Part shown: piece by piece, positions 14,700 through 23,447 of the stretch
How positions within the stretch are numbered: the stretch's first letter is position 1
Layout: every line of letters starts with the position of its first letter
NCBI RefSeq assembly: GCF_002876705.1
Contig: NZ_MDAG01000079.1
Coordinates: 1 to 64,000, forward strand
From: Enterovibrio norvegicus_B
GTDB lineage: Bacteria > Pseudomonadota > Gammaproteobacteria > Enterobacterales > Vibrionaceae
DNA length: 64,000 bases
Direction of reading: 5' to 3'
Translations under genes and position numbers: made by a program
The notes under the pieces: generated by a model
Told to the model about the DNA's origin: nothing
Database searches by the model: none
Seen by the model: only the letters and a program-made list of their open reading frames with translations

Positions 14700-15164
14700 T
14701 TGGATAACCTGACCATTTCGTCACTGCTGCCAGAAGATAAATCGGCGGTCTTTGATTTTCTTCAAGATTCAGTGGTGATGCGATTTCTTGGTCCCCGAAG
14801 ACCTTTGACTGATGAAGAAGCGTCAGCGTGGTTTGAGTTGGAATTGAATGCTGCAACGCGGCATGTATTCCGCACAAAAGGCACGAATGATCTTGTTGGG
14901 TTTTGTGGGATAAAAGTCATCGATGGCGTCCAAGATTTTGCCTATTTCTTGCTAAAAGCGCACTGGGGAAAAGGCTTCGCCGCAGACATGTGCCGTATGG
15001 CGGTAGAGAAACTGCCGGACACAACGGATTTAGGCAAGGTGCAAGTGTTTATCGCTAATGACAATACAGCGAGCCGAGCGGTTGCAAGGAAGTTGGGCTG
15101 GCTTTGTGTTTGTGAATCAGACAATCAGTATGAAAAAGGGCACCTTTATCGCATCAAGCGATAA
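14700..15164 (+). CDS. GNAT family N-acetyltransferase
   Basis: This 154-aa RimJ/RimL-like acetyltransferase has FAYFLLKAHWGKGFAADMC (about 79-97) as the acetyl-CoA loop, where Q/R-x-x-G-x-G/A reads HWGKGFA. ANDNTASRAVARKLGW is the usual C-terminal helix. It starts at a TTG at 14700, with GAGGAC about seven bases upstream and no in-frame ATG near the N terminus. The substrate is not evident. A strong bidirectional terminator lies at 15277. Confidence 0.8.
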   Translation: MDNLTISSLLPEDKSAVFDFLQDSVVMRFLGPRRPLTDEEASAWFELELNAATRHVFRTKGTNDLVGFCGIKVIDGVQDFAYFLLKAHWGKGFAADMCRMAVEKLPDTTDLGKVQVFIANDNTASRAVARKLGWLCVCESDNQYEKGHLYRIKR

Positions 15165-15276
15165 ACGAGACCAGGCAATAAGCGAGACAGGCACTTTTTC
15201 GTGAGCACTTTTTGCTTAGGTGGGGGCAGGAGCATCGTGCCGCGAAGCCACTGTGAACGATGAAAAATAGCGCAAT

Positions 15277-15309
15277 AAAAACGGGCAGCGAGAAGCTGCC
15301 CGTTTTTAT
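15277..15309. terminator. Bidirectional terminator
   Basis: The 9-bp stem ACGGGCAGC / GCTGCCCGT is flanked by AAAAA on the left and TTTTT on the right. It lies between the GNAT gene and the convergent chemoreceptor gene. Confidence 0.85.
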
Positions 15310-15328
15310 TTGTGGAACGGTGTGGCGG

Positions 15329-17332
15329 TTATACCGTGAATTTATGCACCAACTCGTTTTGGCTAACGGCTTGTTGGTCTAAACGTTCACTTGCCCCTGC
15401 GACGTTTTGCATTGCGCTGTAGCTGTTATCAGCAATGAAGCTGATGTGTTCTACGTTGCGGGCAATATCTGCTGAGGTGGTGCGTTGTTCAGATGCGGCT
15501 TGCGCAATTTGGCTGCTCATGTCGCTGATCATCATGATGATGGCTTCAATCTCTTCCATGGCAGAGTTGGCGTCGGATGCTTGCGTGACGCTGTTGCTCA
15601 TCTCATCCACACACTCCTGCATCACAGACACGGCTTCGCGAGATTGCTGTTGAAGCTTGCTGATCATGTCTTCAATTTCAGAGGTGGAATCAGAGGTGCG
15701 CTTTGCGAGAACACGCACTTCATCGGCAACCACAGCAAAGCCTCTGCCTTGTTCGCCAGCGCGTGCGGCTTCGATCGCAGCGTTTAGCGCGAGCAAGTTT
15801 GTTTGGTCGGCGATGTTGCTGATGACATCCAAGATGGTTTCAATACTGGCAGACATTTCTTGCAGAGATGAAACTACAGCTACCGATTGGTCTAAACGGG
15901 TGGATAGCTGGTGGGTTGTGCTGATGCTGCGCGTCATGATCTCACGACCTTTCGCGGCGGCATCGCTCACTTCCATCACTTTATCCATGGTTTGTTGCGC
16001 GCTGTTGGCGACGTCTTGAACAGAATGCTCCATCTCGGTCATGGCCGCTGCAACAGCCGTCGTCTGTTGGCGCTGTTCGTTGAGCTGTGTTTTCGCTTCA
16101 AGCGTGGTGGTTTGGTTCTGGGCTGCCACTTCTGCTTGGTCTTCAGCTGCATCACGGATTTGACGAAGGATGCCCTGCAGGTTCGCCGCCAAGGTATTGA
16201 TGTGATCAGCCAGCTGACCAAATTCATTGTGCTCTTTCACATCGATGCGTTTGGTCATGTCACCTTGCGTCAAAGACTCAAGGACTGACAAGGTACTCAC
16301 CAGCGGTTTACGAACGCTGCGCGCAATGTGCCAACCGATAAAGAAGGTAATGGCGAGTACCAAAACGCCAATGAAAATGGTTTGTTTTACCCCGTTTTCA
16401 AAGGAGGCATTCGCTTGTTCGATGGACGATGCCATCACGGAATTCGCTTGATCGCGGAATTGATCCAGAATGGACATCGCGTTATCAACTTCTACAGCGA
16501 GATTACCAATGTTGGCGTACAGCTCATTGGTTGCGACCAGGTAGGCGTAATGTTGATCCAGTACACCGCCTTCACGGCTCACATCACGGGTGAATGCATC
16601 GAGGTCTTTTTGAAATTTCTCTTTTAGCTCAGGTAGCTGAGAGTTCAGTGAGCGGAAAGAGTAGTTGAGTTGCTTGACGCTGCGTTTGTTTTCAGACATC
16701 GCCTTGGTTATATCATTGAGCTTGTTGCTCGCGAGTGCATCAGACGTGTGCGTTTCGGTTTCTTGCAGCTTCTTAAAGTAGGTTTTTGAAATGATTTTTA
16801 CTGTGGTAGAGCCATTGTTCGCAATGAAGTCCTGCATGCCTAACGCAAGTGATGTGTTCATGCGCTGGAACTGGCGAGCGGCTGTTACGCCTTCATCTTT
16901 TGCGGTTTGCTGGCGCTGATAGTTGCTGATAGCGACAGAGGCTTCGGAGAAATACCGTTTCTCGATTTCTCGTAAGGATTCTAGCTGAGAGGTAAGCTCT
17001 TCTTGCTGTGATGTCGCGGTATAGAGCTGACTCAGGGCAATATCGAACTTTTGTTGGGCGGCGTTAAACTTCTCAAGCACCTGTTCACTTTGGGTCACAT
17101 TGCTGCTGGTAAGGTAGTCTTTGAAGATTTTGTCAGCTGCAAGAAGGCTAACACTGGCTTCATTAGACAAAGATACCAAGGGCAACGCTTCAGAGGTGAC
17201 GACCTCGAGTTGACCGTGAATTTTCTCTGAACTGCTTAAATTGAGGGTGTTCGTCGCCACAAGACTGACGGCGAGCACAGCAAACCCTGCGTACATCCTA
17301 CGGATGACGGAGCTTTGACGCGTTTTAGCCAT
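15329..17332 (-). CDS. Methyl-accepting chemotaxis protein
   Basis: This 667-aa inner-membrane chemoreceptor has a first membrane segment at about 14-34. A long, mainly helical periplasmic sensor follows, similar in style to four-helix-bundle domains. The second membrane segment (IFIGVLVLAITFFIGW) lies near 320-340, then a HAMP linker and the signalling hairpin. The hairpin tip reads ISNIADQTNLLALNAAIEAA and is followed by GRGFAVVADEVRVLAKR, the contact for CheA and CheW. There is no C-terminal CheR-binding pentapeptide. The ATG at 17332 has a strong GGGAGGA site; an upstream ATG does not. The ligand is unknown. Confidence 0.95.
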   Translation of the reverse strand: MAKTRQSSVIRRMYAGFAVLAVSLVATNTLNLSSSEKIHGQLEVVTSEALPLVSLSNEASVSLLAADKIFKDYLTSSNVTQSEQVLEKFNAAQQKFDIALSQLYTATSQQEELTSQLESLREIEKRYFSEASVAISNYQRQQTAKDEGVTAARQFQRMNTSLALGMQDFIANNGSTTVKIISKTYFKKLQETETHTSDALASNKLNDITKAMSENKRSVKQLNYSFRSLNSQLPELKEKFQKDLDAFTRDVSREGGVLDQHYAYLVATNELYANIGNLAVEVDNAMSILDQFRDQANSVMASSIEQANASFENGVKQTIFIGVLVLAITFFIGWHIARSVRKPLVSTLSVLESLTQGDMTKRIDVKEHNEFGQLADHINTLAANLQGILRQIRDAAEDQAEVAAQNQTTTLEAKTQLNEQRQQTTAVAAAMTEMEHSVQDVANSAQQTMDKVMEVSDAAAKGREIMTRSISTTHQLSTRLDQSVAVVSSLQEMSASIETILDVISNIADQTNLLALNAAIEAARAGEQGRGFAVVADEVRVLAKRTSDSTSEIEDMISKLQQQSREAVSVMQECVDEMSNSVTQASDANSAMEEIEAIIMMISDMSSQIAQAASEQRTTSADIARNVEHISFIADNSYSAMQNVAGASERLDQQAVSQNELVHKFTV

Positions 17333-17785
17333 TTGAATTCCTCCCACCAGAGTATTCTCTAGTGCTTCCCTAAAATGCACTCGCTAAACAGATGGCGAGT
17401 TGCAATAAATGCAGCAATCAATACGTAAGCGCCTTTTGCTTTCGAATTTATTTGTGAGCATGACGTTCTCACGACGCTTAGGCGTTGCTCTTCTATGTCA
17501 TCCGCCAGTATTTCAAAATCTTTATGGTAAAAAATCGTCAGACTTCCGAGTATTTGAACCTATTCGCAAAATTGCTGAGAGTTTGGTTAATAAACAACAG
17601 GTCAATGACACAAATGGAAAAAGCGCGTTGTGAAATAGGCATTTTGCAGTGGCGGATATGGAGGGGAGTGAGCGAAGCGCAACAATTCTAGACACATACC
17701 CTTTTAAAACACTGTTCAATATTGCTCATTGCGACAGTCTCTAGCATACTGACAACTTCATGAAATCATTCATTTGGAGTATCCC
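17333..17785. other. Intergenic region between chemoreceptor and hinT
   Basis: No convincing gene. A near-palindrome, ACTCGC (17379-17384) with GCGAGT (17395-17400), lies in the leader of the chemoreceptor transcript and could be a hairpin or operator. TTGCGA...TAGCATACT near 17730-17755 is a plausible hinT promoter. Frames at 17409-17691 are short and featureless. Confidence 0.35.
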
Positions 17786-18136
17786 GTGGCCGAAGAAACC
17801 ATTTTCAGTAAAATCATTCGCAAGGAAATCCCTGCTGACGTGGTTTATCAAGATGATCTCGTGACTGCATTTCGAGATATCAACCCTCGTGCGCCTAGCC
17901 ATATTCTCATTATTCCCAACAAGCTAATCCCAACGGTCAACGACATTGAAGCTGATGACGAGTTGGCATTGGGTCGTATGTTCACTGTTGCGCGTAAGTT
18001 GGCGAAAGAAGAAGGCATTGATGAAGATGGTTACCGCCTGATCATGAACTGCAACGTTCATGGTGGCCAAGAGGTTTACCACATTCACATGCATCTTGTG
18101 GGTGGCCGTCCTTTGGGCCCGATGCTCATCGGTTAA
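17786..18136 (+). CDS. hinT: HIT-family purine nucleoside phosphoramidase
   Basis: HinT hydrolyses AMP-lysine and other aminoacyl-AMP phosphoramidates. The 116-aa protein contains the histidine triad HIHMH (near 100-104) in VYHIHMHLVGGRPLG and the N-terminal ETIFSKIIRKEIPADVVYQDD typical of the family. The GTG at 17786 is preferred, since GGAG (17776-17779) precedes it by six bases and the product then starts MAEETIF as in relatives. The stop overlaps the next start by one base. The gene heads a series matching E. coli hinT-ycfL-lpoB-thiK. Confidence 0.95.
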   Translation: MAEETIFSKIIRKEIPADVVYQDDLVTAFRDINPRAPSHILIIPNKLIPTVNDIEADDELALGRMFTVARKLAKEEGIDEDGYRLIMNCNVHGGQEVYHIHMHLVGGRPLGPMLIG

Positions 18137-19599
18137 TGCGCCGTCATGTTAAATCAGCTTTCACATGTCGATTGAAAGCTGCTGTTAAAACGACAAGACA
18201 GAATTTCGGGCGTTCGCGAACCCTGACCGTCGCTGTGTTTAGCTTGGCGTTAGTGGGCTGTGCCAATCTTTCTGTTCAAACGCTGTTTAGCCATTATTCG
18301 GCCGCGTTGCAAAGTACGCATGCACTCGCAAAGCAAGGTGAATGGAACGCGGCGTTAGCGTCGCTCCCCGACACACCTGACAGTCCTATACTGGACGGCA
18401 TGGAACGTGGTCGTGTCGCTATGCTGGCGGGTGACCAAGTGGTGAGTGAAGAGGCGTTACAAACGGCTGACGCGGCTGCTGTCGAACAACAACGTGCAGC
18501 GGTTATTCAGTTGTCTGAAGGGTTGAATCAGGTCGGTTCCTTGTTGAGTAATGACAACATGCTGACGTATTCTCCTCCAGATTACGAACTGGGCTTTTTG
18601 CACCTTTACTTGATGTTGGATTACCTTCAGAAAAACGATTTAGAAGGTGCGTTAGTTGAAGTGCGACGTGCAAATCGCGTGCAAGAAGAAGCACGTAAAT
18701 TGCGCGAAAGTGAACTTGAACAAACCAAAAATTCGGTGAAACAGAACGGCATATCCGACAATGTGGGTGCGATCCTGTCTCGTTATCCCGATGCTGGGAA
18801 AATGCTCAGTAGCGTTCAAAATGGATATCTTTTCTATCTATCCGGTCTACTGTATGAAGCAGAACGGAATTTGAACGGTGCATTTATTGACTACAATCGC
18901 GCTCTTGCGGTTGAGCCAGACAATGCTTTTGTCGCGAAAGCAGCGATGCGCGTGGCGTTCAAGCAAGGTAGGCAAAGTGAATTGAAACTGCTTGAGAAAC
19001 AGTACGGCAAATATAAAAAGCCGTCGAGATCTCAGGCGCAGTTAGTGATCATCAACGAGCAGGGTGTCGTGAATGCCCGTGATGCTTGGCGCTTGCCTTT
19101 ATGGTTGTTCGACAGTCGAGGCAATCCGGTGTCTTACTCTGTGTCATTGCCTTATTACCGTTCAACATCAAGCGCCCCTCAAAAGGCATTGACGATTGAC
19201 GGAAACGCAGTGATGCCGGCGCAACTGACCGATGTAAACGCCATGGCGCAGCAGTCTCTAAATGAGGCGATGCCAGCAATTGCTGTTCGACAAGTCTTGC
19301 GTGTTGTGGCGAAAAACGAAGTGCGTAAGTCGTTAGCCGAACAAGATGAAAGTGGTGTAGGCAACTTGGTTGCGAGCATCTTTAACGCGTTGAGCGATCA
19401 ACCCGACACGCGCAGCTGGCAAACATTGCCACAAACCGCGGGTGTTTACAGTGGTTTTTATGCCGCCGGACAGCATGCAGTGACCGCTGATGGCAAAACA
19501 ATTAACGTTACACTTAACCCCGGCCAAACAACGCTTTTGTGGTTGTCACGACAAGGTGGAAATGTTGTTCATTGGCAGGGTAATTTAGGAGGAATCTGA
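18136..19599 (+). CDS. COG3014-type outer-membrane lipoprotein with TPR segment
   Basis: This 487-aa protein has an unusually long basic N region, then a lipoprotein signal with lipobox ALVGC (Cys42). The body is helical, with TPR-like units (for example GLLYEAERNLNGAFIDYNRA near 235-255), and the C-terminal half is beta-rich. It resembles the COG3014 proteins found in many gammaproteobacteria; their function is unknown. Its start overlaps the hinT stop and its stop overlaps the ycfL start, so it belongs tightly to the operon. E. coli lacks it at this place. A role beside LpoB in the cell envelope is inference. Confidence 0.8.
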   Translation: MRRHVKSAFTCRLKAAVKTTRQNFGRSRTLTVAVFSLALVGCANLSVQTLFSHYSAALQSTHALAKQGEWNAALASLPDTPDSPILDGMERGRVAMLAGDQVVSEEALQTADAAAVEQQRAAVIQLSEGLNQVGSLLSNDNMLTYSPPDYELGFLHLYLMLDYLQKNDLEGALVEVRRANRVQEEARKLRESELEQTKNSVKQNGISDNVGAILSRYPDAGKMLSSVQNGYLFYLSGLLYEAERNLNGAFIDYNRALAVEPDNAFVAKAAMRVAFKQGRQSELKLLEKQYGKYKKPSRSQAQLVIINEQGVVNARDAWRLPLWLFDSRGNPVSYSVSLPYYRSTSSAPQKALTIDGNAVMPAQLTDVNAMAQQSLNEAMPAIAVRQVLRVVAKNEVRKSLAEQDESGVGNLVASIFNALSDQPDTRSWQTLPQTAGVYSGFYAAGQHAVTADGKTINVTLNPGQTTLLWLSRQGGNVVHWQGNLGGI

Positions 19600-19985
19600 T
19601 GCGTATCTCAGTGATACTGTTCAGTGCAGCAATGGTCTTAAGTGGATGTGCGCAAAACACATCGGGAATCAGCATAGACAGCAGCAACCAAAACGTCGTA
19701 CTTGGCAATGAAGTGCTGGGCAAGTCTCTGGAATTCGGTAATGCGAAAACCAGCGAAGTGAACGAGCGTTTGTTGGCGCAAGTGATGGTGACGAACAAAA
19801 GCAGCGAGTCGCAAAATCTGCAATACCGTTTTAACTGGTATGACGAACAAGGGTTAGAGGTCGACAGTGGCAAATCACCCTGGCGACAGTTTATCGTCTA
19901 CGGTAACGACACGGTGACGCTTCAAGGTGTGGCATTAAATCCAAATGCTAAGAATTTTCGTGTGTCATTGCGTAATGTTCAGTGA
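19599..19985 (+). CDS. ycfL: YcfL family (DUF1425) lipoprotein
   Basis: This 128-aa lipoprotein has lipobox LSGC (Cys17) and a beta-sandwich domain (about 45-128). Typical DUF1425 features are LLAQVMVTNKSSESQNLQYRFNWYDEQGLEV and a final RVSLRNVQ. The start codon overlaps the preceding TGA (TGATG) and GGAGGA stands upstream. In E. coli ycfL lies directly before lpoB, as here. No enzymatic motif is present; it probably sits at the outer membrane and may assist LpoB-PBP1b, which is inference from position. Confidence 0.88.
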   Translation: MRISVILFSAAMVLSGCAQNTSGISIDSSNQNVVLGNEVLGKSLEFGNAKTSEVNERLLAQVMVTNKSSESQNLQYRFNWYDEQGLEVDSGKSPWRQFIVYGNDTVTLQGVALNPNAKNFRVSLRNVQ

Positions 19986-20019
19986 TACGTCTGATTAGAG
20001 ACTAAAACAGGAAAGTAAA

Positions 20020-20610
20020 ATGAATAAGAGCGTAATAGCGCTGATGAGTGTTGCACTCATCATGGGGGGATGTTCGCAGAAAGTGAGCTATGGTGACGCG
20101 CAGGAAGTGGAAACCACCACCATCGAGTTCGGTTCAACCGACCTGCAAAAAATCGCCGTTGATATGACGGATAGCATGCTTTCTTCGGGCGCAATTTCTG
20201 CCATTACCCGTAACGATCGTCCGATTGTTTTTGTTGAATCCATCAAGAACAAAACGGCAGAGCATATTGATACGGAATCCATCACTGACAGCATCAGCAC
20301 ACGTATGCTGAAATCGGGCAAGTTCCGCTTCGTGGACATGACACGTGTTGACGCGGTGCGTGACCAACTTGATTTCCAGAACAACGATGCCTTGGTTAAC
20401 CCTGGTACCGCAATCCAGTTTGGTAAGATGGTAGGGGCGCAGTACATGCTGTATGGCAACCTTTCAAGCATCAACAAACGTGCTGGCAGCGACGAAGACG
20501 TTTATTACAAAATGACCATGCGTTTGATGGATCTGGAAACAGGTTTGATTGAATGGGCTGATGAAACTGAAATTCGTAAGAAGCAGTCTAAATCAGTGCT
20601 TGGTTGGTAA
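20020..20610 (+). CDS. lpoB: Outer-membrane lipoprotein activator of PBP1b
   Basis: LpoB stimulates the peptidoglycan synthase PBP1b from the outer membrane. The 196-aa protein has lipobox MGGC (Cys18), a short linker, and the globular domain (about 40-190) with ITRNDRPIVFVESIKNKT, TRMLKSGKFRFVD and GAQYMLYGNLSSI, close to the E. coli family. The linker is shorter than in E. coli. AGGAAAG precedes the ATG. It is followed after three bases by the kinase gene, so they are co-transcribed. Confidence 0.92.
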   Translation: MNKSVIALMSVALIMGGCSQKVSYGDAQEVETTTIEFGSTDLQKIAVDMTDSMLSSGAISAITRNDRPIVFVESIKNKTAEHIDTESITDSISTRMLKSGKFRFVDMTRVDAVRDQLDFQNNDALVNPGTAIQFGKMVGAQYMLYGNLSSINKRAGSDEDVYYKMTMRLMDLETGLIEWADETEIRKKQSKSVLGW

Positions 20611-20613
20611 TAC

Positions 20614-21456
20614 GTGCACAGCAACGCAATAGATGAAAAGGCCGCAGTGATAGACACACTGCGGCCTTATTGCATTATTACATCAGCAGAATATTTGGTT
20701 GGTGGGCTGAGTAATCGCTGTATGGTGTTGCAAGATGCTGAAGGGCATCGTTACGTGTGGCGACCGCAAGGCGAAGGTGCTCGGGTTTTTGGCGCGAGCA
20801 GGGAACATGAGTTCAATGCCCTTGTCCTAGGTTATGACGCCGGCTTAACCAGCAAGCCTGTGTGTGTGATACCAGAAGGGCTGCTCACGGCTTGGATTGA
20901 CGGTGAAGTCCTTGACAGCGCCGATGTGGAGACCGTGATGCCACTGTTGGTGCGTATCCATGAAATGACGCCGCCCACGAATACGTTTGACCCGTTTGAA
21001 AAGGCGCAGCACTATTTTGCGCATCTCAGTGATTCTGCGAAAACGGATAGGGTGACCAAGGTCCATGCACATTTTCAGCGACACGCGTTCAAAAGCGGTT
21101 TGGCGCTGACCATGTGTCATTACGATTTGGGCTATTACAATCTGATCAAGACGCCGAATGGGCAGCTTTCTGTGATTGATTGGGAATATGCCGCGCTGGG
21201 AGATCCGGCGTTGGACATCGTCATGACGGCGTTGGCAAATGACATCGACCTCTCGTCGGCAGTAAACCATTATTGCGCGCTGAGACGTATCGACGATGGG
21301 GTTCATTGGCTGGATGTGTGTGAAAAGTGGGTGCCTGTGGCGAAATACCTTGGCTTGCTTTGGTTTTTGCTTGGTTACGAACTCTATGGTTTAACCTTGT
21401 ATAAAGAGCGTGCAGAGACTTGTCTACATGAATTGGAAACCCTCATGCTAGGCTAG
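20614..21456 (+). CDS. thiK: Thiamine kinase-like aminoglycoside phosphotransferase-fold protein
   Basis: This 280-aa protein has the choline/aminoglycoside kinase fold: N lobe with GGLSNRCMV (about 30-38), catalytic loop CHYDLGYYNLI (His-x-Asp with Asp near 171 and Asn near 176), and metal site VIDWEYAALGDPALD. In E. coli the gene after lpoB is thiK, which phosphorylates thiamine for salvage, so position and fold agree. The start is a GTG at 20614, three bases past lpoB. A related choline or aminoglycoside kinase activity cannot be excluded. Confidence 0.82.
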   Translation: MHSNAIDEKAAVIDTLRPYCIITSAEYLVGGLSNRCMVLQDAEGHRYVWRPQGEGARVFGASREHEFNALVLGYDAGLTSKPVCVIPEGLLTAWIDGEVLDSADVETVMPLLVRIHEMTPPTNTFDPFEKAQHYFAHLSDSAKTDRVTKVHAHFQRHAFKSGLALTMCHYDLGYYNLIKTPNGQLSVIDWEYAALGDPALDIVMTALANDIDLSSAVNHYCALRRIDDGVHWLDVCEKWVPVAKYLGLLWFLLGYELYGLTLYKERAETCLHELETLMLG

Positions 21457-21505
21457 AGGCCACTGCGAAAGAAGACGAAACGACACAAGAGGAGAAGGGA
21501 AGGGA

Positions 21506-22357
21506 ATGAAAAGGTGGCGACTGGATGTCAGATTAACATTGCTGGCAATCGTGGCAGTCCTGTGTCTTTCTGCGTGCACGAACAAGCTGGCGTACAACAC
21601 CTTACCTTTTTGGATAGATTACTATCTCTCTGACTATGTCGACATGACATCGACACAACAAAAACAGCTCGATCGAGACCTTGATGCCTTTCATTCGTGG
21701 CATCGCCAGAACGAACTTCCTAAGATCCGCGCTTTGCTGGAAAACATGGAAATCCAACTCGAAACGCCACTCAGTTATTCTGAAATCAATGAATACCATG
21801 GGGTCGTGAATCAAACCATTCTTGCCTCTCTTCATGGGTTCACGCCTGCATTAGCAAATTTGATCACATCACTCAGTGATGAGCAAGCCGAGCAATGGTT
21901 GAAAACCATCCAAACCAAGGTCGATGAGGCTGTTGAAAAAGCCAATGAGGGTTCGTCTAACGAACAGCTTGTTCGACGCCAAGAAACGCTCATTGAACGC
22001 GCTGAGTATTGGATTGATTCGGTAAACAGGAAGCAGTCTGACCAATTCAAAGAAATGGCGAGCTACCAAATTGAAATGCGCCCTGTATTTTACTCGATTC
22101 GTGATGGCTTATTTGAAGAGCTAACCCTTATATTCGAAGAAAGGGATGATCCAGCCTTAGAGCAGCGCCTCAATGCCTATTTTGCCAAGCTGGTAGTGTT
22201 CAAGAGTGACGACTTTCAGAGCGACATGTCACTGTACCTAGCAAGGCGTTATGAATTGTTGCAACGCATGGACAAACATCTCACCGAGACGCAGCGAAAA
22301 ACGCTCAGAAATACCCTCGCTTCACTTAGTGACGATCTCGGTGCTTTGGAAAACTGA
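21506..22357 (+). CDS. DUF6279-type lipoprotein
   Basis: This 283-aa lipoprotein has lipobox LSAC (Cys24) followed by TNKLAYNTLPFWIDYYLSDY, the typical opening of DUF6279 proteins, and a long all-helical body rich in Glu, Gln and Arg. There is no catalytic motif. The start has GGAGAAGGGAAGGG upstream. It takes the place between thiK and ycfP where E. coli has nagZ; nagZ is not in this window. The function is unknown; an envelope role is likely from the signal alone. Confidence 0.8.
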   Translation: MKRWRLDVRLTLLAIVAVLCLSACTNKLAYNTLPFWIDYYLSDYVDMTSTQQKQLDRDLDAFHSWHRQNELPKIRALLENMEIQLETPLSYSEINEYHGVVNQTILASLHGFTPALANLITSLSDEQAEQWLKTIQTKVDEAVEKANEGSSNEQLVRRQETLIERAEYWIDSVNRKQSDQFKEMASYQIEMRPVFYSIRDGLFEELTLIFEERDDPALEQRLNAYFAKLVVFKSDDFQSDMSLYLARRYELLQRMDKHLTETQRKTLRNTLASLSDDLGALEN

Positions 22358-22549
22358 TGGGTTCACGCAAAAACGGTGACTGGTTAATTCGTCGACAAAG
22401 AGTGTCAAATTTGTTGACCGCTTTCGGGCTTTGTCTTTTAACCTTATAAAAAGTATGTGATAGCGGGATGATTTATGTTATCACGTTGACTCACACGAAG
22501 AAGGTCATGGTGCTCAATCTCACTATGAGCGACTTGAGAGGGAATTTTT

Positions 22550-23092
22550 GTGATTATTTATCTTCACGGCTTTGACTCCACAAGCCCAGGCAACCATGAA
22601 AAAGTACTGCAGTTGCAGTTTATCGATCCTGACGTGCGCTTTATCAACTACAGCACACTTCATCCAAAACATGACATGCAACATTTGCTCAAAGAAGTCA
22701 GCAAGCACATGTCGCTGTCTGATGATAAAAATCCACTGATCTGTGGTGTCGGACTCGGCGGTTTTTGGTCTGAGCGCATTGGATTTTTAAGCGGCATTAA
22801 ACAGGTCATTTTCAATCCTAACCTTTTCCCCGAAGAAAACATGGAAGGCCGCATCGATCGTCCTGAGGAATATCGCGACATCAGCACCAAGTGTGTTGAG
22901 AGCTTCCGTCAAAAGAACGCAAGTCGTTGCATGGTGGTTTTGTCATCAGAAGATGAAGTGCTAGACAATCAACGCAGCGCTTCTTTACTGAGCCCACACT
23001 ACGATGTTGTTTGGGATGATAACCAGACACACAAATTCAAGAGCATTTCTTCTCACCTCCAAGCAATGAAAGCATTTAAAGAAAGTGCATAG
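22550..23092 (+). CDS. ycfP: YcfP-family alpha/beta hydrolase-like protein (UPF0227)
   Basis: This 180-aa protein has the alpha/beta hydrolase fold, opening with IIYLHGFDSTSPGNHEK (oxyanion region HGF). The nucleophile region reads CGVGLGGFWSERIGF, where the usual Gly-x-Ser-x-Gly is GVGLGG, so the catalytic Ser is replaced by Leu. A later DNQTHKFKSI holds the His position. This is the normal state of the YcfP branch, which suggests it is not a classic esterase. The GTG start at 22550 has GAGAGG nine bases upstream. The gene lies before ndh, as in E. coli. Confidence 0.88.
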   Translation: MIIYLHGFDSTSPGNHEKVLQLQFIDPDVRFINYSTLHPKHDMQHLLKEVSKHMSLSDDKNPLICGVGLGGFWSERIGFLSGIKQVIFNPNLFPEENMEGRIDRPEEYRDISTKCVESFRQKNASRCMVVLSSEDEVLDNQRSASLLSPHYDVVWDDNQTHKFKSISSHLQAMKAFKESA

Positions 23093-23105
23093 CAAATGTG
23101 CATAG

Positions 23106-23146
23106 GACAACACTGGTTGTAACTGCCAGTGTTGTCGAGTGTTTTT
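23106..23146 (+). terminator. Terminator of the ycfP transcript
   Basis: The 11-bp stem GACAACACTGG / CCAGTGTTGTC is followed by GAGTGTTTTT. It separates ycfP from the ndh promoter. Confidence 0.75.
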
Positions 23147-23225
23147 CATTTGTTTCTCGTTGTTACTCAGTTTGATAGGTTTGACGTTTTTTACTGCAAC
23201 AGATGCATATGTGCAGATTTAAAAA

Positions 23226-23253
23226 TTGATTGAGATCAAGTGAACTGTATAAT
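23226..23253 (+). promoter_or_regulatory. FNR site overlapping the ndh promoter
   Basis: TTGATTGAGATCAA (23226-23239) is a perfect FNR half-site pair (TTGAT-N4-ATCAA). It covers the -35 region of a promoter whose -10 is TATAAT (23248-23253). Binding here should repress without oxygen, as is established for E. coli ndh. The leader to the ndh start is about 190 bases and includes a small hairpin (TTCGTGC / GTACGAA near 23385-23402). Confidence 0.85.
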
Positions 23254-23447
23254 GATTAGGTCTGAAATGAGCAACAAATCAAAAAATAACATGCTCATCC
23301 GCGGAAACAGAACAACGAACGAATCCGCAAGATAGAAGGCTGAAAAAGCCAATTCAAAACCTCACCCACATTACCCAATTTTTAGCTTCGTGCTGCTGTA
23401 CGAAGTGATCAACAGTTTGAATTTAAAATCATGGTGAGGAAATAATC

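Noticed and set aside
22550..23092. Loss of the nucleophile Ser in YcfP as a mutation
   Set aside because: The GxGLGG form is, as I recall, normal for the YcfP branch, so it is not a defect of this copy.
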